Positions 33,477 through 44,900 of a DNA stretch of 64,000 nucleotides are shown here, one piece after another (the first letter of the stretch is position 1; every line of letters begins with the position of its first letter). The notes below the pieces were generated by a model. That model worked only from the letters and a program-made list of their open reading frames with translations, made no database searches and had not been told where the DNA came from. The DNA lies in NCBI GenBank assembly GCA_037043455.1, contig JAWPHD010001289.1, positions 273,504 through 337,503 on the forward strand, given 5' to 3'. A program made the position numbers and the translations under genes. Source of the DNA: Cyrtodaria siliqua. Its lineage: Eukaryota; Mollusca; Bivalvia; Adapedonta; Hiatellidae.

Positions 33477-36374
33477 ACAAGAGGTCAATGACCTTGAAGC
33501 TCTGCTGATTGATTATGATTTCAGGAAGTAGTCGCTACAAACTTGTTTTTTGAAAATCTATTTTTAGCCGTGGCAGCCAACTTGAATTTAAGGCCGACCT
33601 GAAATTTTGCTAGGATCAATTAGACATCAAGAGCAACATTCCTGTGAAGTTTCATGAAAATCCGTCAAGTAGTTTCAGAGGAGTAGTTGCTACAAGTTTT
33701 CATTATATAACTCTATGTAAACAAAGATGGCCACTGGCAGCCATGTTTAACGTCAAATCAAAATAATGTTAGACTCGGATAACCATCATGTCATGCTGAT
33801 CACTTTAGAAAAAGTCCCATATCAATATCTCTTATAGTTTTCAAGAAGTAGTCGCTACAAACTTATTTTTTAAAAATCTATTTTTAGCCATGGCGGCCAT
33901 CTTGAATTTCCGGCCGACCTGAAATTTTGCTAAGATCAATTAGACATCAAGAGCAACATTCGTGTGAAGTTTCATGAAAATCCGTCAAGTAGTTTCAGAG
34001 GAGTAGTCGCTACAAGTTTTTACTATATGACTCTTATGTAAACAAAGCCACGTTTAACGTCGAATCAAAACAATTTTTGATAAGGCCCAACATCATGTCA
34101 TGCTGATCATTTTAGAAAAAGTCCCATATCAATATCACTTATAGTTTTCAAGAAGTAGTCGCTACAAACTTGTATTTTGAAAATTTATTTTTAGCCGTGG
34201 CGGCCATCTTGAATTTCCGGCTGACCTGAAATTTTGCTAAGATCAATTAGACATCAAGAGCAACATTCGTGTGAAGTTTCATGAAAATCCGTCAAGTAGT
34301 TTCAGAGGAGTAGTCGCTACAAGTTTTCATTATATAACTCTATGTAAACGAAGATGGCCACTGGCAGCCATGTTTAACGTCGAATCAAAATAATGTTCGA
34401 CTCGAATAACCATCATGTCATGCTGATCATTTTAGAAAAAGTCCCATATCAATATCACTTATAGTTTTCAAGATGTAGTCGCTACAAACTTATTTTTTTT
34501 AAATCTATTTTTAGCCGTGGCAGCCATCTTGAATTTCCGTCCGATCTCAAATTTTGCTAGGATCAATTAGACATCGAGAGCTACATTCCTGTGAAGTTCC
34601 TGTGAAGTTTCTTGAAAATCCATCAAGTAGTTTCAGAGGAGTAATCGCTACAAGTTTTCATTATATAACTCTATGTAAACAAAGATGGCCACTGGCAGCC
34701 ATGTTTAACGTCGAATCAAAATAATGTTCGACTCGGATAACCATCATGTCATGCTGATCATTTTAGAAAATGTCCCATATCAATATCACTTATAGTTTTC
34801 AAGAAGTAGTCGCTACAAACTTATTTTTTAAAAATCTATTTTTAGCTGTGGCGGCCATCTTGAATTTCTGGCCGATCTGACATTTTTCTAGAATCAATAA
34901 GACATTAAGAGCAATATTCCTGTAAAGTTTCATGAAAATCCGCCATGAAGTTTCAGAGGAGTAGTCGCTACAAGTTTTTACTATATAACTCTATGTAAAC
35001 AAAGATGGCCGCTGGCAGCCATGTTTAAGGTCGAATCAAAACGATTTTTGACAAGGACCAACATCATGTCATGCTGATCATTTTAAAAAAAGTCCCATAT
35101 CAATATCACTTATAGTTTTCAAGAAGTAGTCACTACAAACTTGTATTTTGAAAAACCTTTTTTTAGATTTGGCGGCCATCTTGGATTTCACATCAACATG
35201 AATTTTTGCTAGCATCAACTAGACTTCATGGGCAACATTTCTGTAAAGTTTTATGAAAATCCATTCAGTAGTTTCAGAGGAGTAGTCGCTACAAAAAAAA
35301 GCTTACGGACAGAAGGACGGACGTACACAAAATCAGGCTTTGTGTGACTCAAAACTTGTGTGTCTGTTTTTTGTGTGTATGTTCATACTTTTTGTGACAG
35401 TTTTTTACATCTTGCGTGTCGTTTTTACCATTTGGACACATTTTAGTCACACAAGCTCCCCTCCCCTTGTGTGACTGCAATTTTTTATTGCTTTAAATGA
35501 AGAAATAAACTATTTCCTGCGCATAGAGACATACTTGCTTGTGTGTCAGTCACACAAGAAAAAAAAGTCACACAAGTATACTTTATACACAAAAAAAAGA
35601 CACACAAGGTGCTCCTGTAAACTCGGACAGACAGACGGATGGACGACGGACACCGCACCATGGCATAAATGGCAGTCACTCGCTTCATTGATGTTATAAG
35701 AGCCGTGTTAGCCAGTAGAGCGTCCACAGGCCCTCTTGGGCCTCTTGTTTGAAAATGTATTTTAGCCGTGGCGGCCATCTTGAATTTCCGGCCGACCTGA
35801 AGTTTTGCTAGGATCAATTAGACATCAAGAGCAGCATTCCTGTGAAGTTTTATGAAAATCCGTCAAGTAGTTTCAGAGGAGTAGTCGCTACAAGTTTTCA
35901 TTCTATAACTATGTAAACAAAGATGGCAGCTGGCAGCCATGTTTAACGTCGAATCAAAATAATTTTCGACAAGGATCAACATCATGTCATACTGATCATT
36001 TTAGGAAAAGACGCATATCAATATCACTTATAGTTTTCAAGAAGTAGTCGCTACAAACTTGTTTTTTGAAAATTTATCTTTAGCCGTGGCGGCCATCTTG
36101 AATTTCCGGCCGACCTGAAATTTTGCTAGGATCAATTAGACATCAAGAGCAACATTCCTGACAAGTTTCATGAAAATCCGTCAAGTAGTTTCAGAGGAGT
36201 ACATGAATTTTTGCTAGAATCAACTAGACTTCATGGGCAAAATTTCTGTAAAGTTTAATGAAAATCCATTCAGTACTTTCAGAGTAGTCGCTTCAAAAAA
36301 AAGTTTACAGACAGACGGACGGACACCGCACCACGGCATAAGCTCTGTTGATCTCTGATCAGTAGAGCTAAAAA
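33477..36374 (+). mobile_element. B-type tandem-repeat element, long copy
   Basis: Begins ACAAGAGGTCAATGACC and ends with ACGGACGGACACCGCACCACGG plus the hairpin AGCTCTGTTGATCTCTGATCAGTAGAGCT and AAAAA. About eight ~320-bp monomers are present, each with GCCATCTTGAATTTCCGGCC, AAGTTTCATGAAAATCC, GTAGTTTCAGAGGAGTAGTC and AAGATGGCC...GGCAGCCATG. An unrelated stretch sits at 35315-35757. The unit near 36200 jumps from one monomer type to another, suggesting deletion. Confidence 0.85.
35315..35757. mobile_element. Insertion or junction segment rich in TCACACAAG repeats
   Basis: It starts at an ACGG-type run (GGACAGAAGGACGGACG) and is followed by several copies of TCACACAAG in both orientations, including a perfect hairpin AGTCACACAAG...CTTGTGTGACT (35451-35477). 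It ends with a second ACGG-type run (CGGACAGACAGACGGATGGAC) and, at 35711-35753, a D-type element 5' end inverted (GGCCCTCTTGGGCCTCTTG). It looks like at least two elements joined inside the B element. Confidence 0.55.
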
Positions 36375-36427
36375 TTAAGATAAAAAAATTGAACCAAGGT
36401 TTCTTATGAAAACGAAAAACAAAAACA

Positions 36428-37566
36428 ACAAGAAATGTCACAGTAAGTGACAAATGCCCCCCGAAGTGACCTGTAAGTGTGACTTTGACCTTGGAGCAAT
36501 ATGAAACCAACAGATATATTTAAAGGTTATTAAAAAATATATATATATATATTTAAAAAAAAAGAAAAGATTATTCAAAAAGAAAAAGAAATATTTTAAA
36601 AAAAAAAATTATTAAAAAAAAAATAAATAAATAAAAAAATAGTTTTTAAAAAATAACGAATTAAATAAAATATAAAAAAAAAAATAAAAAAAAAAATTTA
36701 AAAAAAAATTAAAAATTAAAAATTATAAAAAAATAAATAAATTGTGCGCGACACGCGACACGACGTCTTGTTGTGGTGAGCAATTGGGCGAAGTTTTTTG
36801 AAAATCCGTCGATTATTGTCAGAGTTATGAAGCGGACACGATTGTACAGACAAACGGATTTTGACCTTTGATCTCCAAGTGTGACCTTGACCTTGGAGCC
36901 ACGGACCTGGATTTTGTGCGCGACACGTCTTGTTGTGGTGAATTGAATTGAATTGGATTTTATAGTCGCACCAACAGCTAAGGTCATATGGCGACTTTCC
37001 AGCTTCCACTGGTGGAGGAAGACCCCAGGTGCCCCTCCGGGCAATTTTCGTGCACGGGCGGGCACCTGGGTAGACCTACCGACGTTCCGCAAGCCAGCTG
37101 GATAGTTGTTGTGGTGAGCAATTGTGCGAAGTTATTTGAAAATCCATCCATTATTGTCAGAGTTATGAAGCGGACACGAGTGTACAGACGAAAGGATTTT
37201 GACCTTTGACCTCTAAGTGTGACCTTCACTTTGGAGCCACGGACCTGGTTTTTGTGTGCGACACGTCGTCTTGTGGTGAGCAATTGTGCGAAGTTATTTG
37301 AAAATCCATCCATTATTGTCAGAGTCATGAAGCGGACACGAGTGTTCAGACGAACGGATTTTGACCTTTGACCTCTAAGTGTGACCTTGACTTTGGAGCC
37401 ACGGACCTGGTTTTTGTGCGTGACACGTCATCTTGTTGTGGTGAGCAATTGTGCGAAGTTATTTGAAAATCCGTCCATTATTGTCGGAGTTATGAAGCGG
37501 ACACGATTGTACCGACGAACGGACAGACAGTGCACTACTATATGCCCCCGAAGGGGGGCATAAAAA
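36428..37566 (+). mobile_element. C-type tandem-repeat element
   Basis: Starts ACAAGAAATGTCACAGTAAG (palindrome TGTCAC...GTGACA) and ATGCCCCCCGAAG. About four ~164-bp monomers carry GTGACCTTGACTTTGGAGCC, GACACGTC, GTTATTTGAAAATCCATCC and ATGAAGCGGACACGA. It ends with GACGAACGGACAGACAG and the hairpin TATGCCCCCG-AAGGGGGGCATA. An A-rich low-complexity stretch lies at 36515-36745 and a SINE at 36942-37105. The family differs in sequence from A and B but has the same layout. Confidence 0.85.
36942..37105 (-). mobile_element. SINE, minus strand, with 12-bp target duplication
   Basis: The duplication TTGTTGTGGTGA lies at 36930-36941 and 37106-37117. Read on the minus strand it contains GGTCTACCCAGGTGCCCG, GGGGCACCTGGGGTCTTCCT, GCTGGAAAGTCGCCATATGAC, and an (ATTCA)-type tail. 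This is a widespread bivalve SINE body (recollection, not searched). The tRNA head is absent, so it is 5' truncated. Confidence 0.85.
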
Positions 37567-37619
37567 TATGCCTCCAGTGAGATTTGAACGACGACCCCTG
37601 GGGTTTCCAGTGTACATTA

Positions 37620-38345
37620 CCAAATATTGAAAAAGAGCCATAACTCCGGTGTTACTGGTTCGATCTGGTTGGTTTTCAAACTCGTCCGAGCTTTCATTGA
37701 TATAAACAATCTGGCCAATGTTTGGGAAAGATCGAATACAAAATGAGGGCGCTAGAGTGTTCCCAAGGCTGAAAATGGCATTTTTAATAATTCAAGGGCA
37801 AATAACTCTGATGTTCCCGATTCAATATATCTGGTTTTTCGAACTTGTTCGAGCTTCCATTGATATTAACAATCTGGTCAAGTTTGGTAAAGACTGGATG
37901 AAAAATGAAGGCCCTATCGTCTTAACAAGGCAAAATACATCATTTTTAACTAAATCAAGAGGCATAACTCCGCTGTTACCGGTCCGATCTGGCTGGTTTC
38001 GAAATTATCCGAGCTTTCATTGATATTAACAATCTGGTAAAGTTTGGTAAAGATCAAATGAAAAATGAAGGCCTTATCGTCTCAACGAGGCAAAATATAG
38101 CATTTTTAACTAAATCAAGGGCCATAACTTTGCTGTTACTGGTCCATCTGGCTGGTTTTCCAACCTGTCCGAGCTTTCATTGATATTAACAATCTGTTAA
38201 AGTTTGGTAAAGATCGGATGGAATATGAAGGCCCTATCGTCTTAACGAGGTAAAAGTTAACGGATGGACGGACGGACAGTTGACGGACAACGGACAACAC
38301 ACCATCCCATAAGCTCTGCTGGTCCTTGGCCAGTAGAGCTAAAAA
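37620..38345 (+). mobile_element. A-type tandem-repeat element with complete 3' end
   Basis: About four monomers (CCATAACTCCGGTGTTACT, TCCGAGCTTTCATTGATAT, TTTGGTAAAGATC) are followed by GGATGGACGGACGGACAG, CATCCCATAAGCTCTGC and the hairpin AGCTCTGCTGGTC...GGCCAGTAGAGCT, then AAAAA. The 5' end is unclear, lying in a piece with ATTTGAACGACGACC near 37581 that recalls a tRNA B-box. Confidence 0.8.
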
Positions 38346-38892
38346 TGACGAATTAAACATGAAGTGGGTGTGTGGCGTGTCCTACCCTTCTGCCTCTAGT
38401 GGGATTTACAGTGGTTGTATTCTACTCTGGCAACCACAGAGAGATTGCAGGGAAGAAACTTGAGAAAAAATGTAAAATGTATCCATCTTCAATCATCCTT
38501 CATTGTCTTCTGTGCATCATTTTTTAATCATGTCTTCTAAAATTATAATCAAAACAATTGGTTTTATTTCTATTTTATTTACAAATTGTATGACTGTATT
38601 CATCATACATAATGCATTGTATACATTTATACAACAATTACAGGAGTGGCCTGGGTAACTTATAAGGTATATAATAATCTTCATGTCCTTCATTCATCGA
38701 AGCCGCTTCCACGGCTGAGAGGGTAAAGACGCCGAATGTGAAACCTTCTTTTCTTGCACACCGGACAAGAATATCCGTCATTTTTCCAGGGCTAGATACT
38801 TCCATCTCCCCTAGGTTACATACGGTATGCAGGAAAACATGTTAGTAGATAACGGCGTCAACGCACAACATTTCTCTGATATGCAAGAAATA
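38346..38892. other. Unassigned DNA
   Basis: CAGTGGTTGTATTCTAC..TGGCAACCACA at 38411-38440 also occurs at 25380-25410, so at least this part is repetitive. No gene seen. Confidence 0.45.
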
Positions 38893-39042
38893 GAATCTAT
38901 CATGGGTATTCGGTTCAGATAGGGAATTCCATCCCTCGGTATAAGTGTTATAATCGGAACCTCGGCAGATCCTAGGTTCCGATAAAAACACTTGGACCTC
39001 GGCTGGTCTTTCCTATCTTCACCGGATACCCATAAAAGATTC
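38893..39042. repeat. Foldback element (~150 bp)
   Basis: Arms of about 70 bases: the left begins GAATCTATCATGGGTATTCGG and the right ends with its diverged complement; the inner stem is ATCGGAACCT...AGGTTCCGAT. A diverged copy is at 60977-61102. Confidence 0.75.
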
Positions 39043-39108
39043 TTATAATCTCTCCCTGCTGCAGGTTTGAATCCCACTGTAAGAATGATTTGTGAGAAAG
39101 TGCCGATT

Positions 39109-39290
39109 CTTATGTATACGAGAGGCATACAGTACTGGTTATACCCTTGAAAAAGTAGGTGGTCTGCCTCCACCACCAACAGCCGACACGTCATACACAA
39201 CCATAAATGTGCTGAAAAAGGAGATTAAACCCCAAAAAAACAAATCATTCATCAAACCGGCATCTTCTAAAATTCTGATATAAAAAACAT
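39109..39290 (+). mobile_element. SINE fragment, plus strand
   Basis: Contains CATACAGTACTGGTTATACCCTTG and GGTGGTCTGCC, similar to the body of the SINE at 39323-39580 in the opposite orientation. The head is missing. Confidence 0.5.
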
Positions 39291-39322
39291 ATCACATTAT
39301 TAGGAAAATACGAAGTTGTAGA

Positions 39323-39580
39323 TTTTGTTTGTTTGTTTGTATGGTGTTTTCGTCATCTTCAACACATGTAACGTTATATATGACGGTCATTTTTTTGTGG
39401 TGTGGGCAGACCAATCGCTTTTCCTGGGTAGAACCAGTACTGTATACCTCCCACCAAGAATCGACACTTCCTCACTTACAAGTCGAGCTCCCAGTGGGAT
39501 TTGAACATGCAGCAGTGAGAGGCGAGAACGTTTACAATGCAACATCATTAACCCCTCAGCCATGGAGACGCGGACTCACT
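39323..39580 (-). mobile_element. Full-length-like SINE with class II tRNA head
   Basis: A 10-base target duplication AAGTTGTAGA flanks it (39313-39322, 39581-39590). The minus-strand head has an A-box TGGCTGAGGGGTTAATG of the Leu/Ser tRNA type and a B-box TGTTCAAATCCC about 60 bases later. The body has GTACTGGTTCTACCCAGGAA, and the tail is (CAAA)n. Fragments of the same family are at 13848, 26098, 39109 and 55735. Confidence 0.85.
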
Positions 39581-39599
39581 AAGTTGTAGAGGAATCCTA

Positions 39600-40985
39600 A
39601 TTATTTACATGTAAAAGATCTCGGAAGGAAGAAACCTGGGTTTCAATGCAACACGCACAACTACATATAAAAAATGAAGAAGATACAGCAGTGATGCATA
39701 GAACCGGCACAATGTCACATGTAGTGACATTTACTGCAATGTAGAATTTTATTTCTATCTTAATCATGTTAATCATTTATAATGCCAAAAAGACAATATG
39801 GATTAAAATCATACAATAATATAGATATAGTTTACCCATAAAAATGGAAAAAAACGGCCTTTTTCGTTTTTTAAAATAAAGTTTAATGGCTAAACAAGAG
39901 AACACTGGCTAAATAGGCCGCGACAGTTAGAGCAATTTAATGTAATATGGTTTGTAAGATTCTATCACACAACCCCAGGTTCCAAATTCAGAAATAAATA
40001 AACAAGAAATGCGTGTAAAACATTAACAAAATCCTGAAGTATTTCTCATCCCTTCTTGCTTGATAAAAGGATATTATACAATTCCTGTGCCAAAGCAATA
40101 GTTGAGCGGAAAAGTAGTCGAACAGGCATTTGTGTGTGTGTCTAACTAAAGATTAGCAAAGCAAAATACAGCATTTTTCGATAAATCAAGGGCCGTAACT
40201 GTTATTTATTATCCGATATTGGTGGTTTTCAAACTCGTCCGAGCTTTCATGGATATTAAGATTTAGGCCAAGTTTAAAAGGAATAAATGCAAAATGAAGG
40301 TGCTACTGAAAAATGTATAAATGTAAAATATGTTATATGATGTATGTATGAATATGTAGAAATAGAAATGTCTTTGGGATTGTTTGCTAACCAGATACTC
40401 CTTCCCAAATTTACTGGTTAAGCAACAACAATATATAGTTGTCATATAACTAGGATTGTTTTTTCAACCCGAGTATTGTAGACAAGGCATTGCTGACCCC
40501 ACACAACTATCCATTAACTCTCTATTCTACTTTGTTGCCATCTTCAATGTTCTTTGTTTAATCTCTTTCATGTTGTTTTTTTCATTCTAAATTTAAGCTA
40601 TTAATTTCTTTTACATAATTTCATCTCGATATAACAGAAGGGTGGGTTGGAAATGTTCATTCTTGCTGGTTCCATATAGTCTCTTTGCATCACAGAACTT
40701 TCTAATTTAAACTATCAATTTTTTTGAATCACCGATTCTGCATAATTTCATCTTGATGTAACAAGGGAAGGGTAGGTCGGAAATGTTCATTCATGTTTGT
40801 TCCATATAGCCTCTTTGTCCTGGAACACTGTTAATTCTTATTCAATCAAACTGTCTATGAACTTGGGACTCCCTCCTGAACTGGTAGGACAGTTTTGCAC
40901 TCAGGTTGGTAGTCCCTTTGCCTGTTTTGAGCAGTATTTGTATGTATTTTCTCCATATAACGTAATTATTTATAACAAGAGACAG
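39600..40985. other. Unassigned DNA with small repeats
   Basis: A diverged A-type monomer lies at 40185-40310 (AAGGGCCGTAACTG, TCGTCCGAGCTTTCATGG). 40640-40700 and 40750-40810 are an imperfect pair (GTNGGAAATGTTCATTC). No gene seen. Confidence 0.45.
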
Positions 40986-40988
40986 ACA

Positions 40989-41640
40989 TGACCCAATAAT
41001 TAGTTCCAAGAAGTCCTTTGACCCTTAAGTCAGTTGTTACATTATTATGCCATTAATTCCAAGAAGTCTGTTGACCCTTAAGTCAGTTATTACATTATTA
41101 TTTTAATGGGAATTCATTCCAAGAAGTCCTTTGACCCTTAAGTCAGTTGTTACATTATTATTATAATGGGCTTTAATTCCAAGTTGACCCTTAAGTCAGT
41201 TATTACATTATTATTATAATGGGAATTCATTCCAAGAAGTCCTTTGACCCTTAAGTCGGTTGTTACATTATTATTATAATGGGCATTAATTCCAAGAAGT
41301 CCTTTGACCCATTAATTCCAAGAAGTCTTTTGACCCTTAAATCTGTTGTTACATTATTATTATTATAATGGGCATTACTTACATGAAGTCCTTTGACCCA
41401 TTAATTCCAAGAAGTCCTTTGACCCTTAAGTCTGTTGTTACATTATTATTATAATGGGCATTACTTCCAAGAAGTCCTTTGACCCATTAATTCCAAGAAG
41501 TCCTTTGAGCCTTAAGTCTGTTGTTACATTATTATTATAATGGGCATTAATTCCAAGAAGTCATTTGAACCATTAATTCCAAGAAGTCCTTTGACCCTTA
41601 AGTCAGTTGTTACACATCATTATTATAATGTTCATGAACA
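40989..41640. repeat. ~60-bp minisatellite, about ten units
   Basis: The unit includes ATTCCAAGAAGTCCTTTGAC, CCTTAAGTCAGTTGTTACAT and TATTATTATAATGGGCATTA; some units are half length. It lies about 170 bases downstream of the CDK11 poly(A) signal. Highly uniform, therefore recently amplified. Confidence 0.9.
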
Positions 41641-41808
41641 ACACCCGGTGGATGAGTACCGTATCAATAACTACGGGCCCAGCGCCCATGTAGTTTCGAG
41701 TGGCCTTGACATCCGTTCCCAATTTGAGACTCAGTCCTGACCTGTGTCTGTCAGAGTGACTAATATTCATTGGCACTTCCAGTGTCCTGAACACATCAAA
41801 ACCTCTGA

Positions 41809-41814
41809 TTTATT
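41809..41814 (-). terminator. Candidate CDK11 poly(A) signal
   Basis: AATAAA on the minus strand, 51 bases past the stop codon. This would give a very short 3' UTR. Chosen on position and motif only. Confidence 0.45.
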
Positions 41815-41865
41815 TAACTCCAGCCTCCATTTTTGGGAATCTGTCACTTTTTCAACTCGACTATT

Positions 41866-41958
41866 TCAAAACTTCAGGCTGAATCCCGGTCCAACAGCAG
41901 AGACTCCCTTAGCAGCATTAGTCAGATGGAAACCAGCTATTGCATCATCACCCTCATC
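41866..41958 (-). CDS. CDK11 terminal coding exon
   Basis: 93 bases with stop TGA, acceptor TGTTTGTTTCAG. Encodes [18 protein letters not shown] then [12 protein letters not shown]. The final residues match the conserved CDK11 C-terminus, which confirms the gene's end. Confidence 0.93.
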   Translation of the reverse strand, partial: DEGDDAIAGFHLTNAAKGVSAVGPGFSLKF

Positions 41959-44900
41959 CTGAAACAAACATAAAACATATATTTTAATTAATAAATATGT
42001 CTTTATGTCATGAAAATTATCTTAAATTCAAAATAGGGCCAACAAATGAATGTGTGTGTGTGTGAAATGCAAAACAGGGCCAACAAATGAATGTGTGTGA
42101 GGAGGGTTGGGTGGGGGGTGGGGGTGTGTTTGGGATGACATTTTTCATGCCAAAAGAATGGCATTGACAAAGAGTTTCTGAAGTCGTTTAGAGCTTATAT
42201 GTAAGTCCTTATACAAACATGGGACCATGTGATGAGGAGGCCATTTTATTACCTGGGGACTTCATTTTAACACGCTTGATAGACTACGTCTAAAACACAA
42301 CTGTCAAAATTTGTTCAACATTTTCTGAGGAGAGAAATCTTTTAAAGTTTGTGTTATTTTTAGTAATGGCCATCCTCTTTGATCTTTGATCATTTTGACA
42401 AAATGTTACCAGATTTAAAAGACATTGTTCTAAGAATCATCCATGTTAAATTTGGTCAAGATTGACCAAGCGATATTTGAGAAGTTGTTTAAGCAAAATT
42501 TCATGGTTGGGCGATGACCTCATTTCAGCTTATAACCAATCCTTCAGAAGCACTTAACAGATGGGTTTTACGATGATTTTGGAAATCAACAAGTGGTCAA
42601 TGACTTTGAAGCTCTGCTGATAGGTTTTGATAGCTAGATCAGCATTCCTGTGAAGTTTCATGAAAATCTGTCAAGTAGTTTCAGAGGAGTAGTCGTTACA
42701 AGTTTTTACTATATAACTCTATGTAAACAAAGATGGCCGCTGGCAGCCATGTTTAATGTTTTAGCCGTGGCGGCCATCTTGAATTTCCGGCCGACCTAAA
42801 ATTTTGCTAGGATCAATAAGACATCAAGAGCAACATACTTTCCTGTGAAGTTTCATGAAAATCCGTAAGTAGTTTCAGAGGAGTAGTCGTTACAAGTTTT
42901 TACTTTATAACTCTATGAAAACAAAGATGGCCACTGGCAGCCATGTTTAATGTTGATTCAAAATAATTATCAACAAGGACCAACATCATGTCATGCTGAT
43001 CATTTTCGAAAAAGTCCTTTTTAAAAAAATACCACTTTTTTCTTTACTAGTATCCCATTTAAATCCATCCTAAAAGCATGTCATGTTATATTCATTTAGA
43101 AGATGTGAGGAGGCGGAATAATGCAGTATCAAAGTCAATATTGACAACTGTGGCCTACTTTTGACAAACTGTGGCCAAATGTTGACGGTCCATATTGACA
43201 ACTGTAGCCTACTTTTGACAAACTGTCACCAAATGTTGACAGTCCATATTGACAACTGTGGCCAACTTTTAAGAGTCAATATTGACAACGGTGGCCTACT
43301 TTTGGAAGTCACTATTGACAACTGTAACCAATTTTTGACAGTCCATACTGACAACTTTGGCCTGCTTTTGACATGCCATATTGGCAACTGTGGCCTGCTT
43401 TTGACACTCCATATTTACAACTGTGGCCTACTTTTGACAAACTGTCACCATATTGACAACTGTGGCCAAGTTTTAAAAGTCAATACTGACAACTGTGGCC
43501 TACTTTTGAAAGTCCCTATTTACAACTGAGACCAACTTTCGACAGTCAATACTGACCACTGTGGTCTACTTTTGACAGGCCATACTAACAACTGTGACCT
43601 GCTTATGACAGGCCATATTGGCAACTGTGGCCTGCTTTTGAAATGCCATCTTGAAAATTGTGGCCTGCTTTTGATCGTCCATATTTACAACTGTGGCCTA
43701 CTTTTGGAAGTCACTACTGACAACTGTGACCGACTTTTAACAGTCTGTATTGACCACTGTGGCCTATTTTTGACAGTCCATACTGACAATTGTGGCATAC
43801 TTTGTTAACCTATGTTAAGCTTGGGTTAAGGGCAAATACAAAGTTTTGAAAGGTTTATACTAAAAGCGGCTCAACAAGTGTCATATTAACCTTTTTGAAA
43901 ATACTAAAAGTTATACTATCAAAGTACCCAGATATAAAAGGTGAAGAGGACATTACATAAAAAGTATCTTACCAATAATTTCGAGTAAGCTTTGCCACCC
44001 GATGGTGGTTTGGGAGAACTGGCATGTCTGCGGGGCTGCTCCGACTTGGCTGGCCAGGTCGGGAACATGGAGGGGTCAATAGGAAGCGGGGATTCCCTAA
44101 AGTATTCGTGCTTCAAACCCTCAGCAGCTGTTATCCTCTTTGAAGGGTTGTACGTCAAAAACCTGAAATGTTTAATTATGCATGATCAAGTACAGAAAGC
44201 ATACTACTGATGGCATGCTACTGATGGCGTACTACTGATGGCCTACTACTACTGATGGCATGCTACAGATGGCATACTACTGATGGCATACTACAGATGG
44301 CATACTACTGGTGGCATACTACTGATGGCATACTATGGATTGCATACTACAGATGGCATACTACAGATGGCATACTACTGATGGCATTGTCGATTAGTAC
44401 TTAATATATAAATGAGAGGCACCACCATTCAATGTAGACACCCGTCTGTTTCAAGATACAAGCTTACACACAAAACTGTAACCAAATTTGTTTAACCCAT
44501 AGCCTGCTAAGGGCGACTATATTAGCCTTTGGGTCCATTGAAAACCCAGATCAGCCTACGAGTAACTCTTCACCTTTTAAAAACACGAGTTTTAGAACCT
44601 GGTTCTATAGTAGTTATAAGGTGGCACTGCATCACTGATTTTCCTTCTTCGGTTTATATAGAAATGATGTATGTCAAGCAACAAAAAATGCTAGTTTTTT
44701 CTCAGTAGAAATATCAATCAAACAATCGAGTGCTCTCCAACAGAAAAGTTCAATAAAACCAGGGGCTTATGTAACATGTAAGAAACAAAAATATCGGCAG
44801 AACCGATGGATGCTCCCCAAATTGGGTGCTTTGTATTACAAAGGGCAATATAATTTAAATGAAGATAGAGCTATGGTTCTTATGCTCTCTCGCATTGCCC

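Noticed and set aside
43161..43808. Two open frames with an 11-residue IDNCGLLLT repeat that look like a repeat protein
   Set aside because: They are a 33-bp minisatellite in a CDK11 intron, antisense to the gene; the open frame follows from the period being a multiple of three.
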